Notes under the pieces: generated by a model
The model's input: the letters and a program-made list of their open reading frames with translations, nothing else
Databases searched by the model: none
What the model was told of the DNA's origin: nothing
DNA from: Candidatus Nitrosopelagicus sp.
Lineage (GTDB): Archaea; Thermoproteota; Nitrososphaeria; Nitrososphaerales; Nitrosopumilaceae
Assembly (NCBI GenBank): GCA_028343215.1
Contig: JAOLYB010000005.1
Span: forward strand, 1 to 52,240
DNA: 52,240 bases
Direction of reading: 5' to 3'
In this document: one piece after another, positions 9,444 through 18,290 of the stretch
Position numbering within the stretch: position 1 is the stretch's first letter
Layout: each line of letters begins with the position of its first letter
Translations under genes and position numbers: made by a program

Positions 9444-10712
9444 TTAGATAGTTATTTTTTGATCTAATTTAGCTGCTTGTGCCTCAAAACCAAATTTTTC
9501 ATGTATCTCTTCGGCAAATTTTGTACATGATATATCATCCCCATGAACTGTCATAATTTTTGGATTTCCTTTAAGATTCTTAATCATCTCAAATAGACTG
9601 TCTCTATCTGCATGACCTGAAAATTGGAATTGCTTTACTTCAGCTTTGACATTAAGATCTTTTCCACGGGTTTGAACTTTACCTGTATCTAATAATTTCT
9701 TTCCAGGAGTTCCTTCTCCTTGATATGATACTAGTGCAATTCCATTTTTATCATTAAATGATAATTCCTGTAAATAATACACTGCATTTCCTCCAACCAG
9801 CATTCCTGCAGGTGATATGACTACACATGGTTCATTTAGTGCTTTTTTTCTTTCATTATGATCTCGCACTGCTACAACTCTATCTATGACATCCTTGAAA
9901 ATTTCTGGATTTCTTAGATATTCTGGATATCTCAAAAGTACTTCATTTACTTTTAAGGCCATTCCATCCATGATTATTTTATGGTTAAATCCTGCATTGA
10001 TTAGTACGCTAGCTACTTCTTGTGAGCGCTCAACTGAAAATGATGGAATGAAAAGTGTACCTTTTCTATCCATTACCTCATTTGCAAAGTCAATTAGTCC
10101 TTTTTCAGAATCCTTTCTGGGCATCTGATTTTGTTGAGAATATGTACTCTCAGTAATCACCATATCCACTTCTCCTATGTCCAAATCTGCTGGAGGCAGT
10201 AATCTTGAACCTCTTAAATTAATGTCTCCTGTATAGAATAATTTTTTGTTATTTGACTCTACTAAAACGGTACTTCCACCAATGACATGTCCTGATGAAC
10301 GTAGTTCAAATGATGCATTCCCTCTAGTAATTTTTTCTTTAAATCCAATTATTTTTGCTTTTTGCATCATGTTATCAATTTCTGGAACTCCGAAAGAATG
10401 TGCATTTTTTTCAATCTTTATCATATCTTGGATTAGCAATTTACTTAGGTCAAATGTTGGTGCTGTTCCATACACATTACAATTACCGCTAACAAACAAA
10501 GATGGAACACATCCTGAATGATCTAAATGCGCATGAGTTATGATTACTGAATCAATATCTCGTGGTTTAACATGTAGTGGGTATGTTGGTGGAGCCCCTC
10601 TTGGTTTTCCAAACATTACTCCATAATCTAGTAGAAAATTTGTTCCATCACAATTAACTTGAAAAGCTGATCGCCCTACTTCACCGGCCGCGCCCAAAAC
10701 TTTGATCTCCAC
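9444..10712 (-). CDS. Beta-CASP metallo-beta-lactamase ribonuclease (aCPSF2-like)
   Basis: RNA-processing nuclease of the CPSF73/RNase J superfamily, 422 aa. Residues 1-180 hold the metallo-beta-lactamase fold with HAHLDHSG (His60, His62, Asp64, His65). A beta-CASP insert follows (about 200-330) with SFSVERSQE, and the C-terminal motifs are SGHADR and TVHGDD. There is no N-terminal KH region, so it matches the short archaeal aCPSF2 type rather than aCPSF1. It is the first gene of a minus-strand unit with ogg. It diverges from the 70-aa gene at 10816 across a promoter region of about 100 nt. Endo- versus exonuclease mode cannot be decided from sequence. Confidence 0.9.
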   Translation of the reverse strand: MEIKVLGAAGEVGRSAFQVNCDGTNFLLDYGVMFGKPRGAPPTYPLHVKPRDIDSVIITHAHLDHSGCVPSLFVSGNCNVYGTAPTFDLSKLLIQDMIKIEKNAHSFGVPEIDNMMQKAKIIGFKEKITRGNASFELRSSGHVIGGSTVLVESNNKKLFYTGDINLRGSRLLPPADLDIGEVDMVITESTYSQQNQMPRKDSEKGLIDFANEVMDRKGTLFIPSFSVERSQEVASVLINAGFNHKIIMDGMALKVNEVLLRYPEYLRNPEIFKDVIDRVVAVRDHNERKKALNEPCVVISPAGMLVGGNAVYYLQELSFNDKNGIALVSYQGEGTPGKKLLDTGKVQTRGKDLNVKAEVKQFQFSGHADRDSLFEMIKNLKGNPKIMTVHGDDISCTKFAEEIHEKFGFEAQAAKLDQKITI

Positions 10713-10780
10713 GCAACTCGATTTTGTGCCTGTCTTATATCTTAGACTCCTTAGATTGTACTATATGGATAATCTACAAT

Positions 10781-10790
10781 AGCTTTAATT
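10781..10790 (+). promoter_or_regulatory. TATA/BRE element agctttaatt
   Basis: Lies about 30 nt before the ATG at 10816. The same decamer occurs upstream of the 4-hydroxybutyryl-CoA synthetase and dehydratase genes, with a close variant upstream of the ferredoxin gene at 38437, so it is likely a strong core promoter. Confidence 0.5.
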
Positions 10791-10815
10791 AGTGGAACCT
10801 AACTTTTGATCAATT

Positions 10816-11028
10816 ATGGGAAGAACCTATGCAGAATGGGAAGCCACACAAGACAAAGCAATGGTTGCTAAAGTTCGCGCAGGCGACGAAGCAAACAAAG
10901 TCCTATTAAATCAAATTAACTGGATTTGGGTAGCAAATCTTATGGCTAGCAAACCGGAACTTAACCCTTCATCCGCAGAACTATTGGATTGGGTAACATC
11001 TGGTCAAATTGATGCAATGAGAAAGTAA
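10816..11028 (+). CDS. Small conserved hypothetical protein
   Basis: 70-aa soluble protein, mostly helical, rich in Ala and Trp (EWEATQDKAM, INWIWVANLM). No signal peptide, Cys motif or known domain is seen. A strong TATA element upstream and the T-rich stretch downstream indicate a single-gene, probably well expressed transcript. Codon use is like its neighbours. Function unknown. Confidence 0.7.
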   Translation: MGRTYAEWEATQDKAMVAKVRAGDEANKVLLNQINWIWVANLMASKPELNPSSAELLDWVTSGQIDAMRK

Positions 11029-11075
11029 TTTTTCTTGTAATCATTTTTTCTTTTGTTTTATTTTCTTACTTTGAT
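11029..11075 (+). terminator. T-rich transcription terminator
   Basis: Immediately after the stop of the 70-aa gene the plus strand carries several T runs (about 30 T in 45 nt). This is the usual archaeal intrinsic termination signal, with no hairpin needed. Confidence 0.45.
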
Positions 11076-11114
11076 GCGATCCATTTCATAACGCTGTTAA
11101 CGATCTAGTTCATG

Positions 11115-11124
11115 GTTTAAATAG
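11115..11124 (+). promoter_or_regulatory. TATA box of the ferredoxin gene
   Basis: gtttaaatag is centred about 30 nt upstream of the ATG at 11149, consistent with a leaderless or near-leaderless transcript. Confidence 0.5.
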
Positions 11125-11148
11125 CAAAATGAGTAATTCAATATTACA

Positions 11149-11451
11149 ATGCCAATAGCAATAATTCCAGACATTGACGAACAGAGATGTATCGGTTGTG
11201 CACTATGTGTAGAAATCTGTACTTCTCTAGGTCCGGATGTGCTCCGTGTAAAACCTGTAGAAGGTTGGAAACGTGGTAAAGCATTTGTCTTCTATCCTGA
11301 AAGATGTATCACCGACGGTGCATGCATCGGAGTTTGTCCAACAAAATCCATTTTCTGGATGAGACCAATGAATTACACAGCTGGTCAACCAGTTCCACTT
11401 CACAAGAACGGTGTATTCATCAACGGATGGGCTGAAGACGCAGCATTATAG
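11149..11451 (+). CDS. Two-cluster ferredoxin with Asp in the second motif
   Basis: Electron carrier of 100 aa with two iron-sulfur motifs. The first is complete (Cys14, 17, 20, 24). The second reads Cys53-Asp56-Cys59-Cys63 followed by Pro, with Asp in place of the second Cys. An Asp there is known in ferredoxins with a 3Fe-4S or labile 4Fe-4S cluster, so a 7Fe protein is likely. The C-terminal 30 residues (RPMNYTAGQPVPL and on) carry no further cysteines. The gene stands alone between its own TATA box and a T-rich terminator. Redox partners are not indicated by neighbours. Confidence 0.88.
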   Translation: MPIAIIPDIDEQRCIGCALCVEICTSLGPDVLRVKPVEGWKRGKAFVFYPERCITDGACIGVCPTKSIFWMRPMNYTAGQPVPLHKNGVFINGWAEDAAL

Positions 11452-11455
11452 ACGC

Positions 11456-11490
11456 GTTTTCAGAAAACCTCTTTTTCTTATTTTATTTGA
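11456..11490 (+). terminator. Short hairpin plus T-rich terminator
   Basis: A gtttt-cag-aaaac inverted repeat is followed by T-rich sequence just after the ferredoxin stop. It is a plausible terminator; the stem is only 5 bp, so the T tract probably matters more. Confidence 0.35.
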
Positions 11491-11519
11491 TTTAATTATA
11501 TGAGCCCCAAAATTATTTT

Positions 11520-12722
11520 ATGTCAAAAATTTCAAATTTAATTGGCATCGTAACCATATTCTTTGTTTCTTTAACTGTAATATCGATAATTTTTCCATCA
11601 TTATTTTCATCTATTTTTGGAAAATTTTCTTCTAATCTAATTCCGTATGAGATTGGAGTATTAGGAATTCCTATAATCTTATCAAACCTGGCATTGTTCG
11701 CATTTGGAATTCTTTATTACAAGAAAAAACTCCCAGCTCCAATTTCTGATTTCATAAATCGAATACGAATTTTTGAAATTTCAAAAAAACCTAGTTTAAT
11801 CATTCTACTGATAATTTTTTCAATTTACATCGGTATTTCAACCCCTGAATTATTTCTTGATGAATCTCAACAATGGGGTGATTATGAAATTTTAGAAGAT
11901 GCATTAAAAATTTGGCCTGATGGAGAATCTGAAAATATCTATGTGGAGGAGCAAAATGATCGTTATGTCCGAATGCTTCTTTTAGATGCATCCCAGAAAA
12001 TTTTTCAAAATATCAAAATTCTGCCATTCGCTGCATCGATTTTAGTAATTTTATTCACATATCTGCTCACTGTCCAAATTACTGAAAAAAGATTTGCTGG
12101 AATAATTGCAATATTAGTATTAATCCAAAGTCATACTTTTCTTAGATTTGATACTGTTGCAGTTTATGAAAATTTCTGGGTATTATTTTATCTCTTATCC
12201 ATCTATGTCATAAAAAAACAATGGATCTTGTCACCAATCTTCTATATTTTATCATTTTTCACAAAAGCATTTGTTGCACCTTATTTCATTATGACATTAT
12301 TATTTGCCGCAAGAACTTCCATTTCAACTAAGAAGAAAATATTTCTCTTAATATCATATGTAGCGATTATAGGAATATCTGCTTTAGTTGTATTTTCTGG
12401 AGATACAATATATCCAAATGTAATACAAATTGACCCTTCAAAATTCTTCATTGGACTTGCTACATTTGGACCTCTACTAAGATATGATTTCCTTCTTTTA
12501 ATGACAATTCTACCTGTTGTTGTTGGATTGACACTACTTGTAAAAACCAGCTTTAAAGAAACTGATTCAATTTTATTTTTAATTTTAGGTACTTTATTGG
12601 CTGGCCCAATTCTTATAGTCTTTACAAATTTCTATGAAATTCTCCCGTATAGATATATTCCATTTATCGTATTCTTTGCAATAGGAATTGGAATGTTTTT
12701 CTCAAAAAAATCTATTTCTTAA
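11520..12722 (+). CDS. Polytopic membrane protein, GT-C glycosyltransferase-like
   Basis: 400-aa integral membrane protein with about 9-10 predicted helices. After the second to third helix a loop carries LFLDESQQWGDYE (about residues 113-125); an acidic pair in the first large outer loop is typical of GT-C lipid-linked sugar transferases (PMT/ArnT/AglB superfamily). Several helices with aromatic residues follow, and it ends in FFSKKSIS. It probably acts in surface glycan or lipid glycosylation (inference; no specific substrate motif). The 3' end overlaps the convergent TPR gene by 11 nt. It could also be an unrelated transporter-like protein. Confidence 0.65.
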   Translation: MSKISNLIGIVTIFFVSLTVISIIFPSLFSSIFGKFSSNLIPYEIGVLGIPIILSNLALFAFGILYYKKKLPAPISDFINRIRIFEISKKPSLIILLIIFSIYIGISTPELFLDESQQWGDYEILEDALKIWPDGESENIYVEEQNDRYVRMLLLDASQKIFQNIKILPFAASILVILFTYLLTVQITEKRFAGIIAILVLIQSHTFLRFDTVAVYENFWVLFYLLSIYVIKKQWILSPIFYILSFFTKAFVAPYFIMTLLFAARTSISTKKKIFLLISYVAIIGISALVVFSGDTIYPNVIQIDPSKFFIGLATFGPLLRYDFLLLMTILPVVVGLTLLVKTSFKETDSILFLILGTLLAGPILIVFTNFYEILPYRYIPFIVFFAIGIGMFFSKKSIS

Positions 12723-13518
12723 TAATAGTCCATTGGACTTTTGCAGTGTCCGTTTCTTCCATCTGAATTAATGGAATAAATGCTTCAAAGACATTCACAG
12801 TATACCCATTCATTTCACGTTCTAAAGTTAGCATTCCTAAATGATCGTCATTTGAAAGCATTGTATTTTCTTTCTGAAAAATTTCATTACCATCATTATA
12901 TTTTAGATAATTTTTTTCTGATAAACTATTCCACCATTTTTCAGTGAATTCTGATGGTAAATATCGTGCATTATTAGATTCTGTAACTGCAATAAGATTT
13001 TCATCTTTATCTCTAACCGTAACTAAAACATGAACTTCATACATAGAATTGTTTGTTGAAATTGTAGGTGATTCACTTAGTAAACTGGCTCTTGCCTGTT
13101 TTATTTTTTTATTATCTGGATCTAAAGTCAAAATTTTTGTAAAAACTTGATGAGATTCTTCATATTCTTTTAGCATTTTTAGTGAAATTGCTTTGTTGGT
13201 TAATGCTGAAATTCTATCTGGATCTATATCTAAAACTTTATTTGATAAAATAATACTTTTTGAATAATTTCCTAATTGTGCAAGTAGTCCTGCTTTGTTA
13301 GTTAGTGCTTTCAAATTTTCTGGTTCTTGTTCTAAAATTTTATCAAGATAAATTATTGCTTCACTAAATCTCTTTTCTGCAATTAATGCTGCACTGATAG
13401 ACTCCCATTCCTTGATATTTTTTCCCTCTGGAAGTGGTAATTCTTCTTCTGCATATGTTGCTTGTATTGAAAATAAAATTCCTAAACAAATGAGTGATGC
13501 GAATATTGGTTTAATCAT
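12712..13518 (-). CDS. Exported TPR-repeat protein
   Basis: 268-aa protein with a signal peptide (residues 1-23, ending ATYAEE). It has three tandem TPR units (about 40-145; each has the AL/GKY/ALDPDN-like pattern, for example LNKAGLLAQLGNYSKSI and VLDIDPD). A C-terminal beta-rich region of about 100 residues (EVHVLVTVRDKDENLIAV and later) has no recognised family. There is no C-terminal anchor, so it may be released or lipid-held. Likely a protein-interaction scaffold at the cell surface. It lies downstream of tgtA on the same strand with a 29-nt gap. Confidence 0.75.
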   Translation of the reverse strand: MIKPIFASLICLGILFSIQATYAEEELPLPEGKNIKEWESISAALIAEKRFSEAIIYLDKILEQEPENLKALTNKAGLLAQLGNYSKSIILSNKVLDIDPDRISALTNKAISLKMLKEYEESHQVFTKILTLDPDNKKIKQARASLLSESPTISTNNSMYEVHVLVTVRDKDENLIAVTESNNARYLPSEFTEKWWNSLSEKNYLKYNDGNEIFQKENTMLSNDDHLGMLTLEREMNGYTVNVFEAFIPLIQMEETDTAKVQWTIIKK

Positions 13519-13547
13519 ATAATATCCAATAATATGAGATAGATAAA

Positions 13548-15062
13548 TTATTCAATAATCTGCTTTTTTGTTATTCCTTTTGGAATGAATTTCTTAAAGT
13601 ATTGTAAAAATAAATCATCTTTTGGAAGATATACTGAGTTGAACTTATTTTTATTGAAAAATTCACTCCAAACTTCCAAAAATTTAGGGAATTTTTCAGG
13701 CTCAAATTCTTTTCTAGACATCACGTAGTGTGATGCTGGAAAAATATCTGAAATTTCAATTGGTATTATTCCTAAAAATGGATTGTAATTACAAAACTGT
13801 ACCAAATCTGGTTCTTTGAATTTCCTTCGTAATTTTTTATAATCATATGATGTGAATACCGGTTTTATTGTAGGATCTTTTGTAATTACTGTTATTTTCT
13901 TTTTTGTTCTAAATTTTTTCACATATTCGTGATATCTTTGAATCTCTGGCCTATACTGATCTTCTGATCCAAATAAGAAAATTGCTTTTTCTTTAAATTT
14001 TGGAGTTCCATCTTGCAAGAATTTTGTATTATTCATAATCACGTCAATTGTTTCAAATAACTTTGGATGTGCTCTGGCTTTCTTCATAGTATATTCCCAT
14101 AATCTTCCTTCTCGTATTGCTTGTTTTACTCTGTCAACTTCAGCTTTTATTGAGTATAAATTGAAAAGCGCAATCTGATCTATTCTTTCTTCTTTCTTCA
14201 TAGCCAGTAATTCTTTTGGTTTGTATCTTGATGATACTTCACAATCAAATGGGAAATATTCCAATTCTGCTAATCTTCTAGTGCCATCTTCTGTTATCAC
14301 TCTATCATGTTTTGCATAAAGCATGTATGATGCTGAATCAAATGTATCACAACCTAATGCGACTGCTAATGGAATCGTTAAAGGATGTCCTGCACCAAAT
14401 AGATGTAAAGGAATTGAGGTTGGTATATTTTTTTTTGCAGCAATAATCATTTCTGCTAATAATTTGTATTCATATGATTCCATAAACTCAACCGGACTTC
14501 CTAGTGCAAGCATTTGATATCCCATTTTTATTAATTCATTAGTTGATCTTTTCACTAATTCTGGATGTTCACTTCCTTGTATTGGACCAATCCAAATCTG
14601 CCCATTATTTTTTTTATTTTTTATTGTTGTTTTACAAACTTTTAATGTATGATCCACGTACTCTTTTGCTATTTTTTTCGATAATCCAAATCCAGTTGGT
14701 TTGTCTAATGGAATGGCAAAATCTGTCATTATATCCATCTCAAATTTTGCCATAGCTGGTGGTTTTACATCAACTTCGCCATACTCTAAAACTTGGTATC
14801 CTCCAGAATCTGTCATTATAGAACTATCATATTTTATTATTTTATGAATACCATTTTCTCTAGCTTTCTCTTCTAATCTTTTCATTGTAATGTATGCATT
14901 TGTTATTACAACATCAAAACCAATTTCTTTAATTTTTTTAGCCGGTATACTTTGTTTAACCGGATGTATTACTGGAACAAAAGAAGGTGTTTCAATTTTT
15001 CCATGATTTGTGTGAAGAACCCCTATTCTACCTGCTAAATCACTATATTTTATCTCAAACAA
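13548..15062 (-). CDS. tgtA: Archaeosine tRNA-guanine transglycosylase lacking the zinc site
   Basis: Exchanges guanine-15 of archaeal tRNA for preQ0, the first tRNA step of archaeosine synthesis. 504 aa; the TIM-barrel catalytic domain spans about 1-345. The catalytic acids are kept: Asp85 in MTDSGGYQV and Asp242 in FDSASYM. The usual zinc site is not. Where the family has C-x-C-x2-C followed by a His about 23 residues later, this protein has Phe272, Cys274, Ser277 and Phe300. The C-terminal part (about 350-504) matches the archaeal C1/C2 region (IPIEISDIFPASH), but no terminal PUA domain remains; euryarchaeal enzymes are about 580 aa. It lies downstream of the Fap7-like gene on the same strand. 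Confidence 0.88.
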   Translation of the reverse strand: MFEIKYSDLAGRIGVLHTNHGKIETPSFVPVIHPVKQSIPAKKIKEIGFDVVITNAYITMKRLEEKARENGIHKIIKYDSSIMTDSGGYQVLEYGEVDVKPPAMAKFEMDIMTDFAIPLDKPTGFGLSKKIAKEYVDHTLKVCKTTIKNKKNNGQIWIGPIQGSEHPELVKRSTNELIKMGYQMLALGSPVEFMESYEYKLLAEMIIAAKKNIPTSIPLHLFGAGHPLTIPLAVALGCDTFDSASYMLYAKHDRVITEDGTRRLAELEYFPFDCEVSSRYKPKELLAMKKEERIDQIALFNLYSIKAEVDRVKQAIREGRLWEYTMKKARAHPKLFETIDVIMNNTKFLQDGTPKFKEKAIFLFGSEDQYRPEIQRYHEYVKKFRTKKKITVITKDPTIKPVFTSYDYKKLRRKFKEPDLVQFCNYNPFLGIIPIEISDIFPASHYVMSRKEFEPEKFPKFLEVWSEFFNKNKFNSVYLPKDDLFLQYFKKFIPKGITKKQIIE

Positions 15063-15094
15063 TTCTTAGTATGATTATTGAGGATTATATTAAA

Positions 15095-15670
15095 TTAGTA
15101 ATCAAAAAATTTGCTAATCTCATTTTTTTCTTCAACTAATCTTAACCAATCTACTATATCTGCATCTTTTTGATTATCAATTATGTTGTAAATTTTCTCT
15201 AGAATCATTTCAGGTGTTTTATTTGTTGCATCAATTTCAAAAGATTTCTCCTTCCCAAATGATGCAATTGAGTCATTTGCAATGATACCTAGTATCTCAC
15301 TGCCTGCATTTTCTTTTATTTTTGATTCTTGATATTTCCTTTTTTTGTAAATTTCTATAAGATCATAAGGATTCTTTCTCAAAATAATAGCAAAATCAAT
15401 ATTTGATTTCTCAAGAACATATGGAGCCAAATGTCCTACGATTAGTGATTTATCTAAATTTAATTTCTGAATCTCATCTTTTAATTTTACAGTATCAATC
15501 TCAATCCCATCATTACCTTGTTCTCCAAACTCTTTTTCAATTGCAAATTTGTTTATATCAAATATTTGATACGAGGAATCCTGTTTTATGAATAAATCTG
15601 CAATTGTATGTTTTCCAACACCTGGATTTCCAGTAATAACTAAATTCACACAATTCATTCCTACATCCAT
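15095..15670 (-). CDS. Fap7/AK6-type NTPase (ribosome maturation adenylate kinase)
   Basis: P-loop NMP-kinase-like ATPase of 191 aa. P-loop GNPGVGKHT is at about 14-22. The family signature HLAPYVL (about 79-85) and the lid/Arg segment ILRKNPYDLIEIYKKRKY with KIKENAGSEI match AK6/Fap7. In eukaryotes and archaea these proteins act in the last step of small-subunit rRNA maturation with uS11. ATG at 15670 and an in-frame ATG at 15658 are both possible; the latter places the P-loop nearer the usual position. It is divergent from ychF and upstream of tgtA by 32 nt. Confidence 0.85.
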   Translation of the reverse strand: MDVGMNCVNLVITGNPGVGKHTIADLFIKQDSSYQIFDINKFAIEKEFGEQGNDGIEIDTVKLKDEIQKLNLDKSLIVGHLAPYVLEKSNIDFAIILRKNPYDLIEIYKKRKYQESKIKENAGSEILGIIANDSIASFGKEKSFEIDATNKTPEMILEKIYNIIDNQKDADIVDWLRLVEEKNEISKFFDY

Positions 15671-15721
15671 GATTAATGAATTTCTGTAATACTAATATGA
15701 TGAGATAAAAACTATCTCCTT

Positions 15722-16915
15722 ATGCAAATTGGGTTACTTGGTAAGGCAAATGTTGGAAAATCAACTTTTTTCTCTTCAGCAACAGAAACAATAGCTCAAA
15801 GTGGTAATTTCCCATTTACTACAATTGAACCAAATGTTGGAGTTTGTTATTTGAAAATTACTTGTGAATGTAAAAATATGGACAATAGATGTGGAAATGA
15901 TCTATGCCATGATGGTACTAGATTCATTCCTGTAAAATTAATTGATGTTGCAGGACTAGTTCCTGGTGCACATGAAGGTAAAGGTTTAGGAAATCAGTTT
16001 CTTACCGATGCTATGAAAGCAGACGCATTGATTCATGTAGTTGATATTTCTGGTTCAACTGATATTCAAGGACAACCAGTAAATGTTGGAACACATGATC
16101 CATTAGAGGATATTAAATTTGTTGAAGAAGAATTTGATTTATGGTTTAAACAAATACTTGACAGAGAATGGCCAAAACTTGTAAAAGAAATAGATCAAAA
16201 ACGTGCAAAAATAACCGATGGAATTGCACGTAGGTTCACAGGACTGGGAATTACAGAGTCTCAAGTTGATCAAGTTCTAATATCAATGTCATTAAAAACA
16301 AAAAAACCACAAGATTGGACAGAAGATGATATTATGACATTCCTAAAAACTCTTAGAAAAAATGCAAAACCGTTGCTTATTGCAGCTAATAAAGCAGATT
16401 TATGCGATGATCTTAAAATTCTGGAAAAAATATCTGAAAAATTCAAAGTTATTCCTTCTAGCGCAGAAACTGAACTTTTATTGAAAAAGGCTACAAAAGC
16501 TGAATTAATTAATTATGTTCCAGGTGATGATAATTTTTCAGGAAAAGAAAATACTCAGTTGTCTGAACAACAAAACAGTGCATTACATCTTGCAAAAAAT
16601 GTTTTAACAAAAATTCAAACAACAGGCATTCAAGAAATATTAAATTCAATAATTTTTGATGTTTTAGATATGATTGTTGTTTATCCTGTTGAAGATGAAA
16701 CCAAATTGATGAACAAACAAGGTCAAGTTTTACCTGATGCAAGATTATTAAAAAAAGGTTCTACCGCAAAAGAATTAGCATTCACAATTCATCAAGATAT
16801 TGGAAATGGATTTTTGCATGCTATTGACGCAAAATCAAAACAACGTATTGGCGCTGATCATGAACTCAAAAACAATGATATAATAAAAATAGTATCAACA
16901 TTAAGTAGAGGTTAG
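15722..16915 (+). CDS. ychF: YchF/OLA1-type GTPase with TGS domain
   Basis: Obg-related translation-associated P-loop NTPase of 397 aa. Walker A GKANVGKST is at 7-15; the switch region DVAGLVPGAHEGKGLG is at about 78-93; the NKAD base motif is near 223. A Cys-rich insert (CECKNMDNRCGNDLC, about 47-61) is typical of the archaeal subgroup. The C-terminal TGS domain (about 318-397) ends with IKIVSTLSRG. The stop is followed after one base by kae1, so the two are co-transcribed. Family knowledge links YchF to ribosome binding and stress response; the nucleotide used here is not determined. Confidence 0.92.
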   Translation: MQIGLLGKANVGKSTFFSSATETIAQSGNFPFTTIEPNVGVCYLKITCECKNMDNRCGNDLCHDGTRFIPVKLIDVAGLVPGAHEGKGLGNQFLTDAMKADALIHVVDISGSTDIQGQPVNVGTHDPLEDIKFVEEEFDLWFKQILDREWPKLVKEIDQKRAKITDGIARRFTGLGITESQVDQVLISMSLKTKKPQDWTEDDIMTFLKTLRKNAKPLLIAANKADLCDDLKILEKISEKFKVIPSSAETELLLKKATKAELINYVPGDDNFSGKENTQLSEQQNSALHLAKNVLTKIQTTGIQEILNSIIFDVLDMIVVYPVEDETKLMNKQGQVLPDARLLKKGSTAKELAFTIHQDIGNGFLHAIDAKSKQRIGADHELKNNDIIKIVSTLSRG

Positions 16916-16916
16916 T

Positions 16917-17900
16917 ATGATCTGTTTAGGAATAGAAAGCACTGCACATACTTTTTCATGTGCTGTAATTGAGAAAAAACAAAAAAATGGAAAAATTTTA
17001 TCTGATGTTAGGAAAATCTACAAACCTCCAGAAGGTGAAGGAATTCATCCTAGAGAAGCATCACGTCATCATATAGAAAATAGTCCATCTGTTCTAAAAC
17101 AATGTCTTGATGAAGCAAAAATCAAAATCGATGATCTTGACATGATTGCATATGCAGGCGGTCCTGGTCTAGGACCATGTCTTAGAGTTGGTGCAGTTGT
17201 TGCACGTTCTCTTTCATCATATTATGACATTCCAATTTATCCTGTCAATCATGCTATTGGTCATATTGAATTAGGTAAGCTCCTAACAGGTGCAAAAAAT
17301 CCGCTCGTACTTCTTGTTTCAGGCGGTCATACTATGATTCTTGCATTCTCTGCTGGACGGTGGAGAGTCTTTGGTGAAACTTTGGACATCACTTTAGGTC
17401 AACTCTTAGATCAGTTCGGACGATCATTAGGATTTGCTTCGCCATGTGGAAGAAAAATTGAAGAATTAGCAAACAAGTCAACTAATTACATTGATTTACC
17501 ATATGCAGTAAAGGGAAATGATGTATCATTTTCTGGTTTACTGTCAGCAGCAAAACAAAGTACATCAAAAGGAGTTGAAGATGCATGCTATTCATTACAA
17601 GAAACTGCATTTGCTATGATTGCTGAAGCAACTGAGAGAGCTCTTGCATTTACTAGAAAAAATGAAATTATGATAGTTGGAGGGGTTGCTGCAAACAAAA
17701 GATTGTCTTCTATGTTAGAAGATGTATGTAAAAGGCAAAAAGCAAAATTCTTTGTAGTTCCACTAAACTATGCAGGTGATTGTGGTTCACAAATTGCAAT
17801 AACGGGTATAAAAGAATCTAGTGTATATCCTGGTGCAAAAATGAAAGATACTTTTGTTAAACAATCTTGGAGATTAGATAGTGTTGATGTTCTTTATTGA
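16917..17900 (+). CDS. kae1: Kae1, tRNA t6A threonylcarbamoyltransferase
   Basis: Catalytic subunit of the KEOPS complex, which transfers the threonylcarbamoyl group to A37 of ANN-decoding tRNAs. 327 aa; ASKHA fold starting MICLGIESTAH. The metal site is His in HAIGHIELG (about 107-112), the glycine-rich loop is LVSGGHTM, and GGVAANKRL (about 257-265) is the nucleotide-site segment. It is not fused to Bud32, unlike in several euryarchaea, and no bud32 is adjacent. It follows ychF by one base. Its tail overlaps the convergent PH-like gene by 7 nt. Confidence 0.95.
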   Translation: MICLGIESTAHTFSCAVIEKKQKNGKILSDVRKIYKPPEGEGIHPREASRHHIENSPSVLKQCLDEAKIKIDDLDMIAYAGGPGLGPCLRVGAVVARSLSSYYDIPIYPVNHAIGHIELGKLLTGAKNPLVLLVSGGHTMILAFSAGRWRVFGETLDITLGQLLDQFGRSLGFASPCGRKIEELANKSTNYIDLPYAVKGNDVSFSGLLSAAKQSTSKGVEDACYSLQETAFAMIAEATERALAFTRKNEIMIVGGVAANKRLSSMLEDVCKRQKAKFFVVPLNYAGDCGSQIAITGIKESSVYPGAKMKDTFVKQSWRLDSVDVLY

Positions 17901-18217
17901 TTCTTAAACTCTTCTATAGCATCTTGAATATCTTCTAGCCATCCACCTGTTCCCATTACACCGAATTTGTATGACTTACCATCTTTTTCTGTTTTAACTT
18001 TAAAACAAATTTTTTTGATAAATCTTCCTTCTTTCCAAACATCTACTTGATCTAAAGGAACATCAATTACAGTTTCACCCATTTTTGTTGAAAAATCTGC
18101 AATTCTACTTTTTCTTTTATCAAATGCAATACGTTTAGTGGTTAATGTTAGAACTCCAGTTCCTATCTCATCTTCATTACAATCTTCTTGTTTCAATCGC
18201 TTTTCGTCTGAATCCAT
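17894..18217 (-). CDS. PH/GRAM-like domain protein
   Basis: 107-aa soluble protein. The strand pattern GTGVLTLTTKRIAFDKRK (about 20-37), then VPLDQVDVWKEGRF and KICFKVKTEKDGKSYKFGV, ending with an amphipathic helix (WLEDIQDAIEEFKNQ), is what bacterial PH or GRAM-like domains show. No enzyme motif. It is monocistronic and convergent with kae1. A lipid- or protein-binding role is only an analogy. Confidence 0.65.
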   Translation of the reverse strand: MDSDEKRLKQEDCNEDEIGTGVLTLTTKRIAFDKRKSRIADFSTKMGETVIDVPLDQVDVWKEGRFIKKICFKVKTEKDGKSYKFGVMGTGGWLEDIQDAIEEFKNQ

Positions 18218-18290
18218 GCTATTATTGAAAAATTATACAATTAATGGCTTTACCTAGAAACGCTAAAAATGACATATTTTATCAAAAAAT

